A stretch of DNA of 33,053 nt, from assembly GCA_947306225.1 (NCBI GenBank), contig CAMZFW010000006.1, positions 1 to 33,053 of the forward strand, in the 5' to 3' direction. A program made the translations under genes and the position numbers. This document shows positions 15,789 to 23,840 of the stretch, one piece after another (positions within the stretch are counted from its first letter, which is position 1; each line of letters opens with the position of its first letter). The DNA is from an uncultured Bacteroidales bacterium. Its GTDB lineage: Bacteria; Bacteroidota; Bacteroidia; Bacteroidales; P3. The notes beneath the pieces were generated by a model that was given only the letters and a program-made list of their open reading frames with translations, was not told the DNA's origin and made no database searches.

Positions 15789-17138
15789 ATGAAGTATCCG
15801 TTATACAGAACAGCAATTCTTTCTTTAGTGGTGATGATATGTCTGACATCTTGTCGCAAAGAGTCGGAGGTGTCGGATCTGACGAACCCGAACAGCCGTA
15901 TATGCAAGACGTACACCCAGCAGTTTGAAGCGGTGTGGAACGGCATGAGTCAAGGCTATGTGTTTTGGGGACGTGACACGGTGGACTGGGATGCCCGTTA
16001 TGAGCAGTTCAAGCCTGTCTTCGAGGAGTTTGACTCACGCCCTGCCAACCGCCCTGTGTCGGCTGCTGAGTACAATTCCGCCTATCAGGGGCTGTTTGAA
16101 GGTCTTCTGGATCATCACCTGTATGGTATGTTCACTGTGCCGAGGGCTCAGTATGAAGCATTTGTCAGCCCGGGTAGGAATGACTATTATCATGACATGG
16201 ATTCATACACCCAAAGACGTGAAGAATTGAAGGTTTTGAGACAACGTCTAGACCTAGTGCCAAACTCATACTATGCCTATGACCCAGAGGACTATGGGTC
16301 GTTCTCCATTCCGGGCATGTATTGCGCCTTGATAAAACTGGTGACAAATAAAAATGTGGCGTATTTTCGGTTCACTAATTTCTATTTGTCGAATGTTCAC
16401 GAATATTACCCGGCTTTGGATCACGGCGAGTCGGTGCAGGAGCCGTTGCGTAAGTTCTATGGCCCCCGTTATTGGGAAGGCATCAGCAGCGAAGGCAGCT
16501 ATGCCAATGACCCGACAGTGGTCGGCATCATTATTGACTTACGTGGCAACGGTGGCGGAAGCACTGCTGATTTAGTGCCCTTTATGGGTTCGTTGACGCA
16601 GCGGTCGACATTAGTGGGCTACACCCGTGTGAAGGATGGCTATGGACGTTTGGACTACAGCCCTTGGTCGAAATTTGAGATAGGTTGCCCCCGTCTGCAT
16701 TTGGGCACAGAGAAGCCCATCGTGGTGCTTGCCGACATCAACTCTGTCAGTTGTGCCGAACTGGCGACGATGCTGATTAAGAATCTGCCCAATGGCACAT
16801 TCATAGGTGAACGCACCTACGGTGCCGTGGGAGCCCTGCTGCCTGATTCAGAACACCAACACGACCTTTTCTATAGTGGATGCTTTGGCGATTACGATTA
16901 CTACCAGTACGGAAGCAGTATATATAGGTATAAGGAAACATATCCCTACTATGTGTATACCAGCACCTACCACATGGTAGACTGTAACTATGACGATATT
17001 GAGGGGGTCGGCGTGCAGCCCGACATAGAGGTGAAATTCAACGGAAGTGCTCTTAGGGCTATTAACGGAAAGGATGTGCAACTCAATCGCGCGGTAGATT
17101 ACCTGCGAAAGGTGTGCATCTGGGATCAGAACAAGTAG
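15789..17138 (+). CDS. S41-family (C-terminal processing-type) peptidase lipoprotein
   Basis: At 449 residues it opens MKYPLYRTAILSLVVMICLTSC, with lipobox LTSC (Cys22), so it is predicted to be membrane anchored. The N-terminal half (YTQQFEAVWNGMSQGYVFWGRDTVDWDARYEQ) is the helical region found before S41 cores in Bacteroidetes. The protease core includes VGIIIDLRGNGGGSTADLVPFM, VVLADINSVSCAELATMLIKN with the likely nucleophile Ser321, and GERTYGAVG. It ends with the usual GVGVQPDIEV strand. No clear PDZ domain was seen. It likely cleaves envelope proteins or peptides; the substrate is unknown. Its stop is only 11 bases from the stop of the convergent binding-protein gene. Confidence 0.85.
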   Translation: MKYPLYRTAILSLVVMICLTSCRKESEVSDLTNPNSRICKTYTQQFEAVWNGMSQGYVFWGRDTVDWDARYEQFKPVFEEFDSRPANRPVSAAEYNSAYQGLFEGLLDHHLYGMFTVPRAQYEAFVSPGRNDYYHDMDSYTQRREELKVLRQRLDLVPNSYYAYDPEDYGSFSIPGMYCALIKLVTNKNVAYFRFTNFYLSNVHEYYPALDHGESVQEPLRKFYGPRYWEGISSEGSYANDPTVVGIIIDLRGNGGGSTADLVPFMGSLTQRSTLVGYTRVKDGYGRLDYSPWSKFEIGCPRLHLGTEKPIVVLADINSVSCAELATMLIKNLPNGTFIGERTYGAVGALLPDSEHQHDLFYSGCFGDYDYYQYGSSIYRYKETYPYYVYTSTYHMVDCNYDDIEGVGVQPDIEVKFNGSALRAINGKDVQLNRAVDYLRKVCIWDQNK

Positions 17139-17149
17139 CGTCGTTACCG

Positions 17150-18037
17150 CTAGTGCAAGCGGTCAAAGAGGAATTGTATTGCCTCGGTGTTACGTGGCAC
17201 CTGAAGGTCGATTAGGCTGCTCTCAATGGCTATTACCCGTCCGCTTTTCACGGCTTGAAGTTGGTTGTATGGTGCCATGCGGCAAAAAGCGGCACTGTCT
17301 TCCTTGCGGATGACGATATATTCGGGATTCTGCTGCATGAGTTTTTCCAAACTATAACTCCATCCGGAGATGTCTTCGGCAATATTTCGTCCACCAGCCA
17401 GACGGATGATGTCGTTTATGAACGAGTCGCCTCCGGCAGTGAAGTTGCCCGATGCCCCAAAGCCGACCACATAATAGACACTTTTGGGCTGTGCTGTGGT
17501 CTGCACGTCCAGTTGCTTTAGGCGGTCGCGAAGCAAAGCGTTGAGGCTGTCGGCAGCCTCTGTGCGACCGATGAGGCGGCCTATCTTGCTGATGTTCTCG
17601 TATAGGCCTTCGTAGCGTTGCTGCTCAATGACGCAGACTGTCGGCACGCCCATCTTCTCCATTTGGACGGTACTTTTCTTGGGTATCATAGAGCCGCTGA
17701 TGACTAGGTCGGGGTCGAGCGACACTATGCGCTCGATGTTCAAGTTACTGATTCCGCCTATACTGGTTATCTGCTTTGCTTCTGGGGGATAGACACAGAA
17801 GTCGGTGCGTCCCACCAGTAGGTCGGCTCCGCCAAGGGCAAAGATAATCTCGGTTACGGCCGGGGATGTGCTGACGATGCGCTGTGGGTGTAAAGGTATC
17901 TCGACAGCGCTTCCATAATCGTCGGTGTATGTGACAGTCTGCTGATTATTGCTTTCGGTGTCACTGGGTTGGTTGCAACCGACAAATAGTATAATTGCCA
18001 GTAGGAGGACTGGCAGGTATGCGGTATGTGCTTTCAT
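17150..18037 (-). CDS. BtuF/FepB-type ABC-transporter substrate-binding lipoprotein
   Basis: The track begins upstream inside fabG; the ATG at 18035-18037 (MKAHTAYLPVLLLAIILFVGC) is preferred because it gives a lipoprotein signal with Cys21 and starts 10 bases after the fabG stop. The 295-residue product matches class III periplasmic binding proteins for cobalamin, haem or iron-siderophore: PQRIVSTSPAVTEIIFALGGADLLVGRT, IERIVSLDPDLVISG, and a C-terminal lobe SGWSYSLEKLMQQNPEYIVI. The ligand cannot be decided from sequence; cobalamin is a plausible guess from the STSPAVTEI and TDFCVYPPEA segments. No permease or ATPase gene is adjacent, so partners must lie elsewhere. Tight linkage to fabG suggests co-transcription without an obvious functional link. 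Confidence 0.85.
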   Translation of the reverse strand: MKAHTAYLPVLLLAIILFVGCNQPSDTESNNQQTVTYTDDYGSAVEIPLHPQRIVSTSPAVTEIIFALGGADLLVGRTDFCVYPPEAKQITSIGGISNLNIERIVSLDPDLVISGSMIPKKSTVQMEKMGVPTVCVIEQQRYEGLYENISKIGRLIGRTEAADSLNALLRDRLKQLDVQTTAQPKSVYYVVGFGASGNFTAGGDSFINDIIRLAGGRNIAEDISGWSYSLEKLMQQNPEYIVIRKEDSAAFCRMAPYNQLQAVKSGRVIAIESSLIDLQVPRNTEAIQFLFDRLH

Positions 18038-18047
18038 GACGGAAGGG

Positions 18048-18794
18048 TTATGCATCTTCCATGCCACCACATATTGGCAGGACAACGCTAGTGATGTATG
18101 GGCACATGTCGCTGGCAAGGAACAGGCACGCCTGCGCCACCTCGTCGGTAGTGCCGGGACGCTTCATGGGTATGCGGCTGCACCATGTGTCCATCAGTTC
18201 TTTGGGAACTTCGGCGGTCATCTCAGTCTCAATAAATCCGGGACAGACGATATTGACACGTATATTGCGGGCGGCAAATTCTTTTGCACAGCTTTTGCTA
18301 AAGCCAATGATACCGGCCTTTGAGGCAGCATAGTTCGCCTGATTGTAATTCCCCGCGATACCGACAACGGAACCAATATTGACTATAGAGCCTTTCCCTT
18401 GTTTCCACATGAGGGGCTGCACGGCCTTTGTCATGCAGAATACGCTCTTGAGATTCACGCCGACAACATGGTCGAATTGTTCTTCAGTCATGCGCTTAAG
18501 GGCTGAGTCGTCGGTGATGCCGGCATTATTGACCAATATGTCGATGTGTCCAAAGTCCTGCATCACTTCGGCAACGAAAGTCTGGGCTTGGTTGTAGTCT
18601 GCCACGTCGACAGCGTAGCCCTTTGCCTGCACGCCTGCGTCGATAAGCTCTTGCTCCACTTGAATCATCTTCTCGTTCCGACTGCGGGCGCAGAATGCTA
18701 TGTTGCAGCCTTCTTTAGCAAAGCGGCGGGCGATGGCAAGGCCGATGCCGCGTGTGGCACCAGTAATAATAGCAACTTTGTTTTCTAAAAGCAT
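18048..18794 (-). CDS. fabG: 3-oxoacyl-[acyl-carrier-protein] reductase
   Basis: This 248-residue short-chain dehydrogenase reduces 3-oxoacyl-ACP with NADPH in fatty-acid elongation. The Rossmann motif is TGATRGIG (residues 11-18), NNAG follows at 89-92, and the catalytic set Asn114, Ser142, Tyr155 and Lys159 is intact (IVNIGSVVGIAGNYNQANYAASKAG). VNIVCPGFIETEMT and the GG near the C-terminus fit FabG. The end (TSVVLPICGGMEDA) differs slightly from the common GQVLxVDGGM. Other SDR enzymes share these motifs, but FabG is the best match. It lies downstream of gap, separated by a terminator, and directly upstream of the binding-protein gene. Confidence 0.9.
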   Translation of the reverse strand: MLLENKVAIITGATRGIGLAIARRFAKEGCNIAFCARSRNEKMIQVEQELIDAGVQAKGYAVDVADYNQAQTFVAEVMQDFGHIDILVNNAGITDDSALKRMTEEQFDHVVGVNLKSVFCMTKAVQPLMWKQGKGSIVNIGSVVGIAGNYNQANYAASKAGIIGFSKSCAKEFAARNIRVNIVCPGFIETEMTAEVPKELMDTWCSRIPMKRPGTTDEVAQACLFLASDMCPYITSVVLPICGGMEDA

Positions 18795-18824
18795 AGCTGT
18801 TTTGTATAGAGTATTATTATTAAA

Positions 18825-18857
18825 AAGGGAGTTGTCTCAAAATGAGGCAACTCCCTT
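18825..18857 (-). terminator. Intrinsic terminator after gap
   Basis: AAGGGAGTTG and CAACTCCCTT pair, with an inner CTCA/TGAG extension. On the minus strand the stem is followed by TTTTTAATAAT. It sits between the GAPDH stop and the fabG start. Confidence 0.8.
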
Positions 18858-18885
18858 GGGTGATTTAATTACTTGACAATGTTGA

Positions 18886-19893
18886 TTAGAGCAGAGTTGC
18901 CAGTTTGGCAGCCAGATCGCCAACGCGGGTGCTGTAGCCCTTCTCGTTGTCGTACCAGCTGACAACCTTCACGAAGTTGCCATCCATCACCTGGGTCAGC
19001 AGGCTGTCGAAGATGGAGCTGTGGGTGTTGTCGATGATGTCGACGCTGACGATAGGCTCGTCAACATACTGCAGCACACCCTTCATCGAGCCTTCGGCGG
19101 CTTCTTTGATGGCGGCATTGATTTCCTCCTTGGTGACATTGCAGCACATCTCGGCGGTCAGGTCGACGACAGAGCCGTCAGGAGTGGGAACGCGCATGGC
19201 GAAACCGTCCAGTTTGCCCATCAGTTCGGGGATTACCAGACCCACGGCCTTGGCAGCACCGCTGGAGGTGGGGATGATAGAGATGGCGGCAGCACGGGCA
19301 CGACGCAGGTCGCTGTGGGGCTGGTCGAGAATCTTCTGGTCGTTGGTATAGCTGTGGATGGTGTTCATCAGACCACGCTTGATACCGAACTTGTCGTTCA
19401 GCACCTTGGCAACGGGAGCCAGGCAGTTGGTGGTGCAGCTGGCGTTGCTGACGAGTTGCATATCCGGGGTCAGCACGTTGTCGTTCACGCCCATGACGAC
19501 GGTGGCATCCACATCGTCAGCCTTGCCGGCGGGAACAGTGAGGATAACCTTCTTGGCTCCGGCATTGATGTGCTTCATCATCTGGTCTCTCTTCTTGAAG
19601 AGGCCGGTGGATTCGATTACGATGTCAACACCCAGTTCGCCCCAGGGGAGGTTCTGCGGGTCGCGCTCGGCATAGATTTTCACTTTCTTACCATTGACCA
19701 CAATGCAGTCGCCTTCGGCATGCACTTCACCCTCGAAATTGTCGTGGATGGAGTCGTATTTGAACAGATAAGCGAGCGTGTCAGCGCTGGTGAGGTCATT
19801 GATAGCTACGATGTCCAACTCGGGGTGGTCAAGCATAGCGCGGAAGGACATACGTCCAATTCGGCCGAAACCATTGATTGCAACTTTTGCCAT
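18886..19893 (-). CDS. gap: Glyceraldehyde-3-phosphate dehydrogenase
   Basis: At 335 residues, the usual GAPDH length, it catalyses the NAD-dependent phosphorylating oxidation of glyceraldehyde-3-phosphate in glycolysis. It begins MAKVAINGFGRIGR, the nucleotide-binding fingerprint. The catalytic cysteine is in SNASCTTNC (Cys153) and the base in MNTIHSYTNDQ (His180). RRARAAAISIIPTSSGAAKAVG and the C-terminal WYDNEKGYSTRV are family signatures. It has its own -7 element and terminator and is divergent from the transglycosylase cluster. Confidence 0.97.
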   Translation of the reverse strand: MAKVAINGFGRIGRMSFRAMLDHPELDIVAINDLTSADTLAYLFKYDSIHDNFEGEVHAEGDCIVVNGKKVKIYAERDPQNLPWGELGVDIVIESTGLFKKRDQMMKHINAGAKKVILTVPAGKADDVDATVVMGVNDNVLTPDMQLVSNASCTTNCLAPVAKVLNDKFGIKRGLMNTIHSYTNDQKILDQPHSDLRRARAAAISIIPTSSGAAKAVGLVIPELMGKLDGFAMRVPTPDGSVVDLTAEMCCNVTKEEINAAIKEAAEGSMKGVLQYVDEPIVSVDIIDNTHSSIFDSLLTQVMDGNFVKVVSWYDNEKGYSTRVGDLAAKLATLL

Positions 19894-19944
19894 AGTATTG
19901 TTTTTTAAATGATTATAGATAAAATTACTTAATTTTTGATTTTA

Positions 19945-19952
19945 CAAATATA
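19945..19952 (-). promoter_or_regulatory. -7 element (TATATTTG) for gap
   Basis: The minus strand reads TATATTTGTAAAA about 50 bases before the gap ATG, in the AT-rich divergent interval 19894-20029. Confidence 0.55.
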
Positions 19953-19982
19953 CATTTTTTTTTCGTATTGATAAAAAAATTG

Positions 19983-19990
19983 TACTTTTG
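19983..19990 (+). promoter_or_regulatory. -7 element (TACTTTTG) for the transglycosylase cluster
   Basis: TACTTTTGCAGC lies about 40 bases before the GTG start of the first transglycosylase gene. Confidence 0.55.
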
Positions 19991-20029
19991 CAGCAAGAAA
20001 TATTTTCTAAATTGTGTTTAGAATACTAA

Positions 20030-20977
20030 GTGACAGTGATAAAGAAATATAAAAATGCCGATCCCATCCGTCAAAGAAAGCTGCTCATCGCCAGACGTTG
20101 GTGCTTTTTTGCGTTGATGGTTATCGCCATTTTTATGTATGTCTTTTGGAGCAATACACACTGTGGTTCCTTCGGACGCATTCTGTCATGGATTATCTTC
20201 GGGTTGTGGCTGGTTCCTCTTGTCCAAGTCCTTTATTGCAAGTTCTTTCCACCCATTGTCACCCCATTGATGGTGCATCGTTATTTTCAGCAGCGCAAGG
20301 CAGGTAAGTCAGATGTCCGTATCCGATGGCAGTATGTCCCAATCGAAGAGATTTCTCCATATTTGATTAACGCAGTGGATGTGGCTGAAAACATGGGACT
20401 ATTCATGTATAGTCGTGGTTTTCTTTTCTATGCACTTCGTTGGGCACATACACTCAACCAGATGAGTCCTAGGTTGCGCGGTGGAAGTATTATTACACAG
20501 CAGACTGCTAAGAATTGTTTCCTGCCCCACAGTCGCACATTGCTTAGAAAGCTAGTAGAGGTATATTATGTTGTGCTTATGGAACTCTTTTGGAACAAAA
20601 AGCGTATTATGGAGTGTTATTTGAACATTGTTGAATTCGGTGAAGGACTATATGGCTGCGAAGTTGCCAGCCAGCACTATTTCCAACATTCCGCTGCCGC
20701 CATCACAGAACGTGAGTCCATTCTGTTGGCAGCGACCCTTCCTTGGCCTTTGTCGGCAAATCCTGACAAACATACGTCATACTACGATGAGCGTATAAGC
20801 AGAATCTCAGCACGTCTCCTAGAGCATGAGCCAATTGATTGGAATGCCCGTTATGAGGATTTGGATTCTGAAAAGATTAAAGAGGGCAACCGTGGACTGC
20901 TATTCTTTGTCAAATGGCTGTGTCTTCAACAAATTAAAAGCATTCAATCACGGAAAAGGATGTTTTTTTTATCATAA
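20030..20977 (+). CDS. GT51 monofunctional peptidoglycan transglycosylase, diverged paralogue 1
   Basis: At 315 residues, it is homologous to MtgA-type enzymes that polymerise lipid II into glycan strands. No ATG lies near the start; GTG 20030 (or GTG 20036) keeps the basic N-terminus and first membrane segment. Two hydrophobic segments occur (about residues 25-40 and 50-72), where MtgA normally has one. GT51 motifs are present but altered: motif 1 reads AENMGLFMYSRGF instead of EDxxFxxHxGF, keeping the Glu but losing the Asp and His, and motif 2 is GGSIITQQTAKN instead of GGSTI. Motifs RKLVE and KKRIMECYLNIVEFGEGLYGCE are conserved. Activity may be reduced or lost. It is first of three tandem copies, with lower GC than the third. 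Confidence 0.85.
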   Translation: MTVIKKYKNADPIRQRKLLIARRWCFFALMVIAIFMYVFWSNTHCGSFGRILSWIIFGLWLVPLVQVLYCKFFPPIVTPLMVHRYFQQRKAGKSDVRIRWQYVPIEEISPYLINAVDVAENMGLFMYSRGFLFYALRWAHTLNQMSPRLRGGSIITQQTAKNCFLPHSRTLLRKLVEVYYVVLMELFWNKKRIMECYLNIVEFGEGLYGCEVASQHYFQHSAAAITERESILLAATLPWPLSANPDKHTSYYDERISRISARLLEHEPIDWNARYEDLDSEKIKEGNRGLLFFVKWLCLQQIKSIQSRKRMFFLS

Positions 20978-20986
20978 TTGAATTTT

Positions 20987-21934
20987 ATGTTGCCAAAAGT
21001 CACTAATAGCAAACATAATAAAAGAAGTAGCAGTCGGTGGAAACAACCTAAGGTTGGACATAAGGTGTGGCGCATCCTATGGGTGATGTGTGTGTTGTTG
21101 ATCCTGTTTGTTGCCTTGCAGGTAGTATGCAGGCATTTTATGATTACTATCACACCCCACATGATAGCCAGATGTCTAGGGGTGATTTGTGTGTCTTTGT
21201 TGCTATTTACGGTCTTACAGGTGGTAGTATACAAGTTCGTGATTCCTCCTATCACCCCCCACATGATAACTAGATACTTTCAACAGCGTAAGGATTCTGG
21301 TCGTCAAGTGCGTTTTGAGCGAAAATACGTCCCTATTGATGATATCTCATCGAATCTGATTGATGCAACCCTTATTGCCGAGGATTGGCTGTTTGTGTAC
21401 CATCATGGATTCTTGTTTAATGAGTTATGTCGTGCCTATTCAAGGAATAAGCAGGATTCGGGTTTGCGAGGCGGCAGCACAATCAGCCAGCAGACTGCAA
21501 AGAATTGTTTTCTGCCGTTCAGTAGAACCCTCTTGCGCAAAGCTGTTGAAGCTTACTACACCTTCCTGATTGAAAAGATATGGGGCAAGAAACGCATCAT
21601 GGAGTGTTATCTCAATGTGATTGAATTTGGCGATGGTATTTATGGTTGTGAGGCAGCCTGCCGTCACTTTTTTCATCATTCATCCAAGTCCGTTTCTGTA
21701 GAGGAAGCCGTGTTGTTAGCAGCCTTGTTGTCGTCTCCGTTAACTGCTGACCCATATCACCATACCGACTTGTATGATGCGCGTATCGCGCATATAAAGA
21801 AACATATCTATAACCAGCCCCCAACAGTCTGGAACCAAAAGCGCGAAGATATGGATCCAGAAAGACTGGCAAGAAGTGAGCACGGACTGATTTTCTTTAT
21901 TAAATGGTGGTGTCTGCAAAAACTCAAAAGATAA
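20987..21934 (+). CDS. GT51 monofunctional peptidoglycan transglycosylase, paralogue 2 with duplicated membrane segment
   Basis: The track uses a TTG at 20978 abutting the previous stop; ATG 20987 is preferred (315 residues). Motif 1 is AEDWLFVYHHGF, motif 2 GGSTISQQTAKN, followed by RKAVEAYY and KKRIMECYLNVIEFGDGIYGCE, so catalytic residues appear intact. The N-terminal region holds two similar consecutive segments, VMCVLLILFVALQVV...ITPHMIAR and VICVSLLLFTVLQVV...ITPHMITR, an in-frame duplication of about 33-34 codons that creates two membrane segments. The start lies 9 bp after the first paralogue's stop, so they are co-transcribed. Compared with paralogue 3 it is AT-richer and more diverged. 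Confidence 0.9.
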   Translation: MLPKVTNSKHNKRSSSRWKQPKVGHKVWRILWVMCVLLILFVALQVVCRHFMITITPHMIARCLGVICVSLLLFTVLQVVVYKFVIPPITPHMITRYFQQRKDSGRQVRFERKYVPIDDISSNLIDATLIAEDWLFVYHHGFLFNELCRAYSRNKQDSGLRGGSTISQQTAKNCFLPFSRTLLRKAVEAYYTFLIEKIWGKKRIMECYLNVIEFGDGIYGCEAACRHFFHHSSKSVSVEEAVLLAALLSSPLTADPYHHTDLYDARIAHIKKHIYNQPPTVWNQKREDMDPERLARSEHGLIFFIKWWCLQKLKR

Positions 21935-21998
21935 AATTAAAAGGTCGTTTCCCACAATTTACCAAACACGTTCCACAATTCACTAATCACAATTAACT

Positions 21999-22874
21999 AT
22001 GTCACGAAAGGTAAAAAAAACAAAGCATAGTAAGAAGCGCAAGCTCAAACGCTGGAAACAGCTCAGTTTTGGCGGTAAGTTATGGCGTTTTATTTGGGTC
22101 ACAGTCCTTGCCGTGTGGGGTTTTACCATCTTTCAGGTGCTGTTTTGTGCCATTTTCAATCCCCCGCTCACGCCGCTGATGGTCAAGCGTTTCTTCCAGC
22201 AGGTGAAAGACCCCGATCGCGTAGTGCGCTTTGAGCGCGACTATGTGCCGCTTAGCCATATTTCCGACAATCTGGTCAACGCCGTCGTTGTCTCCGAGGA
22301 CGGCCTCTATATGTATCACCATGGCTTCGATGTCCACCAGATGAAGATGGCGTATGTCGAAAGCAAGAAAGGCCGTCGCGAGCGTGGTGGCAGCACCATC
22401 AGCCAGCAGACTGCCAAGAACTGTTTCCTGCCCCACAAGCACAGCATGGTACGCAAGGCTGCCGAAGCCTACTATACCTCCCTTATCGAACTCGTTTGGG
22501 GCAAGAAGCGCATCATGGAATGCTACCTCAACATTATCGAGTTTGGCGATGGCATCTATGGTTGCGAGGCTGCCAGCCAGCACTATTTCGGCCATTCCGC
22601 CAGTTCCCTCTCCAAGCGCGAGGCGGCACTGCTCGCCGTCTGTCTCCCCACCCCTTTGAAGAGCAACCCGGGACGTCCTTCGCGCTATCTCAGCCGTCAG
22701 GCCTCCACCGTGCAGGGTCGTATGCGCAGCTATGGGCGTGTCAATCTCGATGCCAAACGCGAAGACCTCAACCCACGCTATGTCAAGATGATGGAGGAAG
22801 AGAACCTTTGGGATTTCGCCTGGTGGGTGCTTACCGATGGCGAGAATCTTAAGAAAGTAAAAACCAAGAAGTAA
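21999..22874 (+). CDS. mtgA: Monofunctional biosynthetic peptidoglycan transglycosylase
   Basis: At 291 residues this is the most canonical of the three tandem copies. A basic N-terminus (KKTKHSKKRKLKRWK) and one membrane segment (FIWVTVLAVWGFTIFQVLFCAIF) anchor it to the inner membrane. Motif 1 is SEDGLYMYHHGFD with catalytic Glu100, motif 2 GGSTISQQTAKN (130-141), then RKAAEAYYTSLIE, WGKKRIMECYLNIIEFGDGIYGCEAAS and REAALLAVCLPTPLKSNPGRPS. There is no transpeptidase domain. It extends lipid II into glycan strands in the periplasm. A 64-bp gap separates it from paralogue 2. Its higher GC matches the surrounding genes, suggesting it is the ancestral copy. Confidence 0.93.
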   Translation: MSRKVKKTKHSKKRKLKRWKQLSFGGKLWRFIWVTVLAVWGFTIFQVLFCAIFNPPLTPLMVKRFFQQVKDPDRVVRFERDYVPLSHISDNLVNAVVVSEDGLYMYHHGFDVHQMKMAYVESKKGRRERGGSTISQQTAKNCFLPHKHSMVRKAAEAYYTSLIELVWGKKRIMECYLNIIEFGDGIYGCEAASQHYFGHSASSLSKREAALLAVCLPTPLKSNPGRPSRYLSRQASTVQGRMRSYGRVNLDAKREDLNPRYVKMMEEENLWDFAWWVLTDGENLKKVKTKK

Positions 22875-22920
22875 CAACTACAGCTTGTTGGACACATACC
22901 CCCGTTAGTTTATAGGCATC

Positions 22921-23820
22921 ATGGACTGGCATAGATACATTCGAGATTTCGAGGCACACCTCCGGCTGGAGCGCAACCTCGCCGACAACTCGGTGCAGGC
23001 GTACCTACGCGATGTGGAGCATCTGCGCCGCTTTGTCGAGCCCGCAGGCATCGAGCCACAGGATGTGGATGTCGAGCACATCCAAGGCCTCCTCAAAGAA
23101 CTCGCCGAGTCGGGCATTGCCATCACCACCCAGTGCCGTATCATTTCGGGCTTGCGCACCTTTTATCGTATGCTTGTCATTGAGGATGTTGTCTCAGAGA
23201 ATCCTGCCGAATTGGTCGACATGCCCACCCGTCCACAGCATCTGCCCGACGTGCTTACCGACGAGGATGTGGCCGCCATACAGGACACCTTCAACCGTAG
23301 CCTTCCATGGCAGGACCGCAACTATGTCATCGTCGAAGTGCTCTACGGTTGTGGCCTTCGGGTCTCCGAGCTGGTCAATCTCCGTCTCTCCAACATCTAC
23401 CCCGAAGAGGAAATGCTGCAAGTCATCGGCAAAGGCAATAAAGAGCGCTGGGTGCCCATCAACACCCATGCGCTCAACCTTTTGCAGGACTATATCCACA
23501 CCACCCGCAGCCAGCTCACTCCCCAGCCCGGCGAGGAAAAGTACGTCTTCCTCAACCTCCGTGGCCATCACCTCACCCGCGTGGCGGTCTTCCAGTTCAT
23601 CAAGGAGGCTGTCGACAAGGCCGGCCTGCACAAGAATGTGTCGCCACACAGCCTCCGCCACAGCTTCGCCACCGAATTGGTGCAGAACGGTGCCGACCTC
23701 CGTGCCGTGCAGGAAATGCTGGGCCACGAAAGCCTCTCCACCACCCAAATCTACACCCATCTGTCACACCAATACCTCCGCGACACCATCTCTACCTATC
23801 ATCCTCATTATAAGAAATAA
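22921..23820 (+). CDS. xerD: Tyrosine recombinase XerC/XerD
   Basis: At 299 residues it has the SAM-like N-terminal core-binding domain (residues 1-90; LERNLADNSVQAYLRDVEHL) and a catalytic domain with the full set Arg147 (GCGLRVSELVNL), Lys171 (GKGNKER), His243/Arg246 (HSLRHSFATEL), His269 (LGHESLSTTQIYTH) and nucleophile Tyr278. It resolves chromosome dimers at dif with a partner recombinase and FtsK. Length and motifs fit a housekeeping Xer protein rather than a phage integrase, and no att-like repeats were noticed nearby. It begins 46 bp after mtgA and heads a tight co-directional group with DUF445, amidase and the Msr fusion. Confidence 0.93.
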   Translation: MDWHRYIRDFEAHLRLERNLADNSVQAYLRDVEHLRRFVEPAGIEPQDVDVEHIQGLLKELAESGIAITTQCRIISGLRTFYRMLVIEDVVSENPAELVDMPTRPQHLPDVLTDEDVAAIQDTFNRSLPWQDRNYVIVEVLYGCGLRVSELVNLRLSNIYPEEEMLQVIGKGNKERWVPINTHALNLLQDYIHTTRSQLTPQPGEEKYVFLNLRGHHLTRVAVFQFIKEAVDKAGLHKNVSPHSLRHSFATELVQNGADLRAVQEMLGHESLSTTQIYTHLSHQYLRDTISTYHPHYKK

Positions 23821-23840
23821 GACCCATATCCCTCAGCCCC

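Noticed and set aside
22921-23820. Integrase of a mobile element
   Set aside because: Length and motifs fit XerD, and no phage, conjugative or att-like features surround it.
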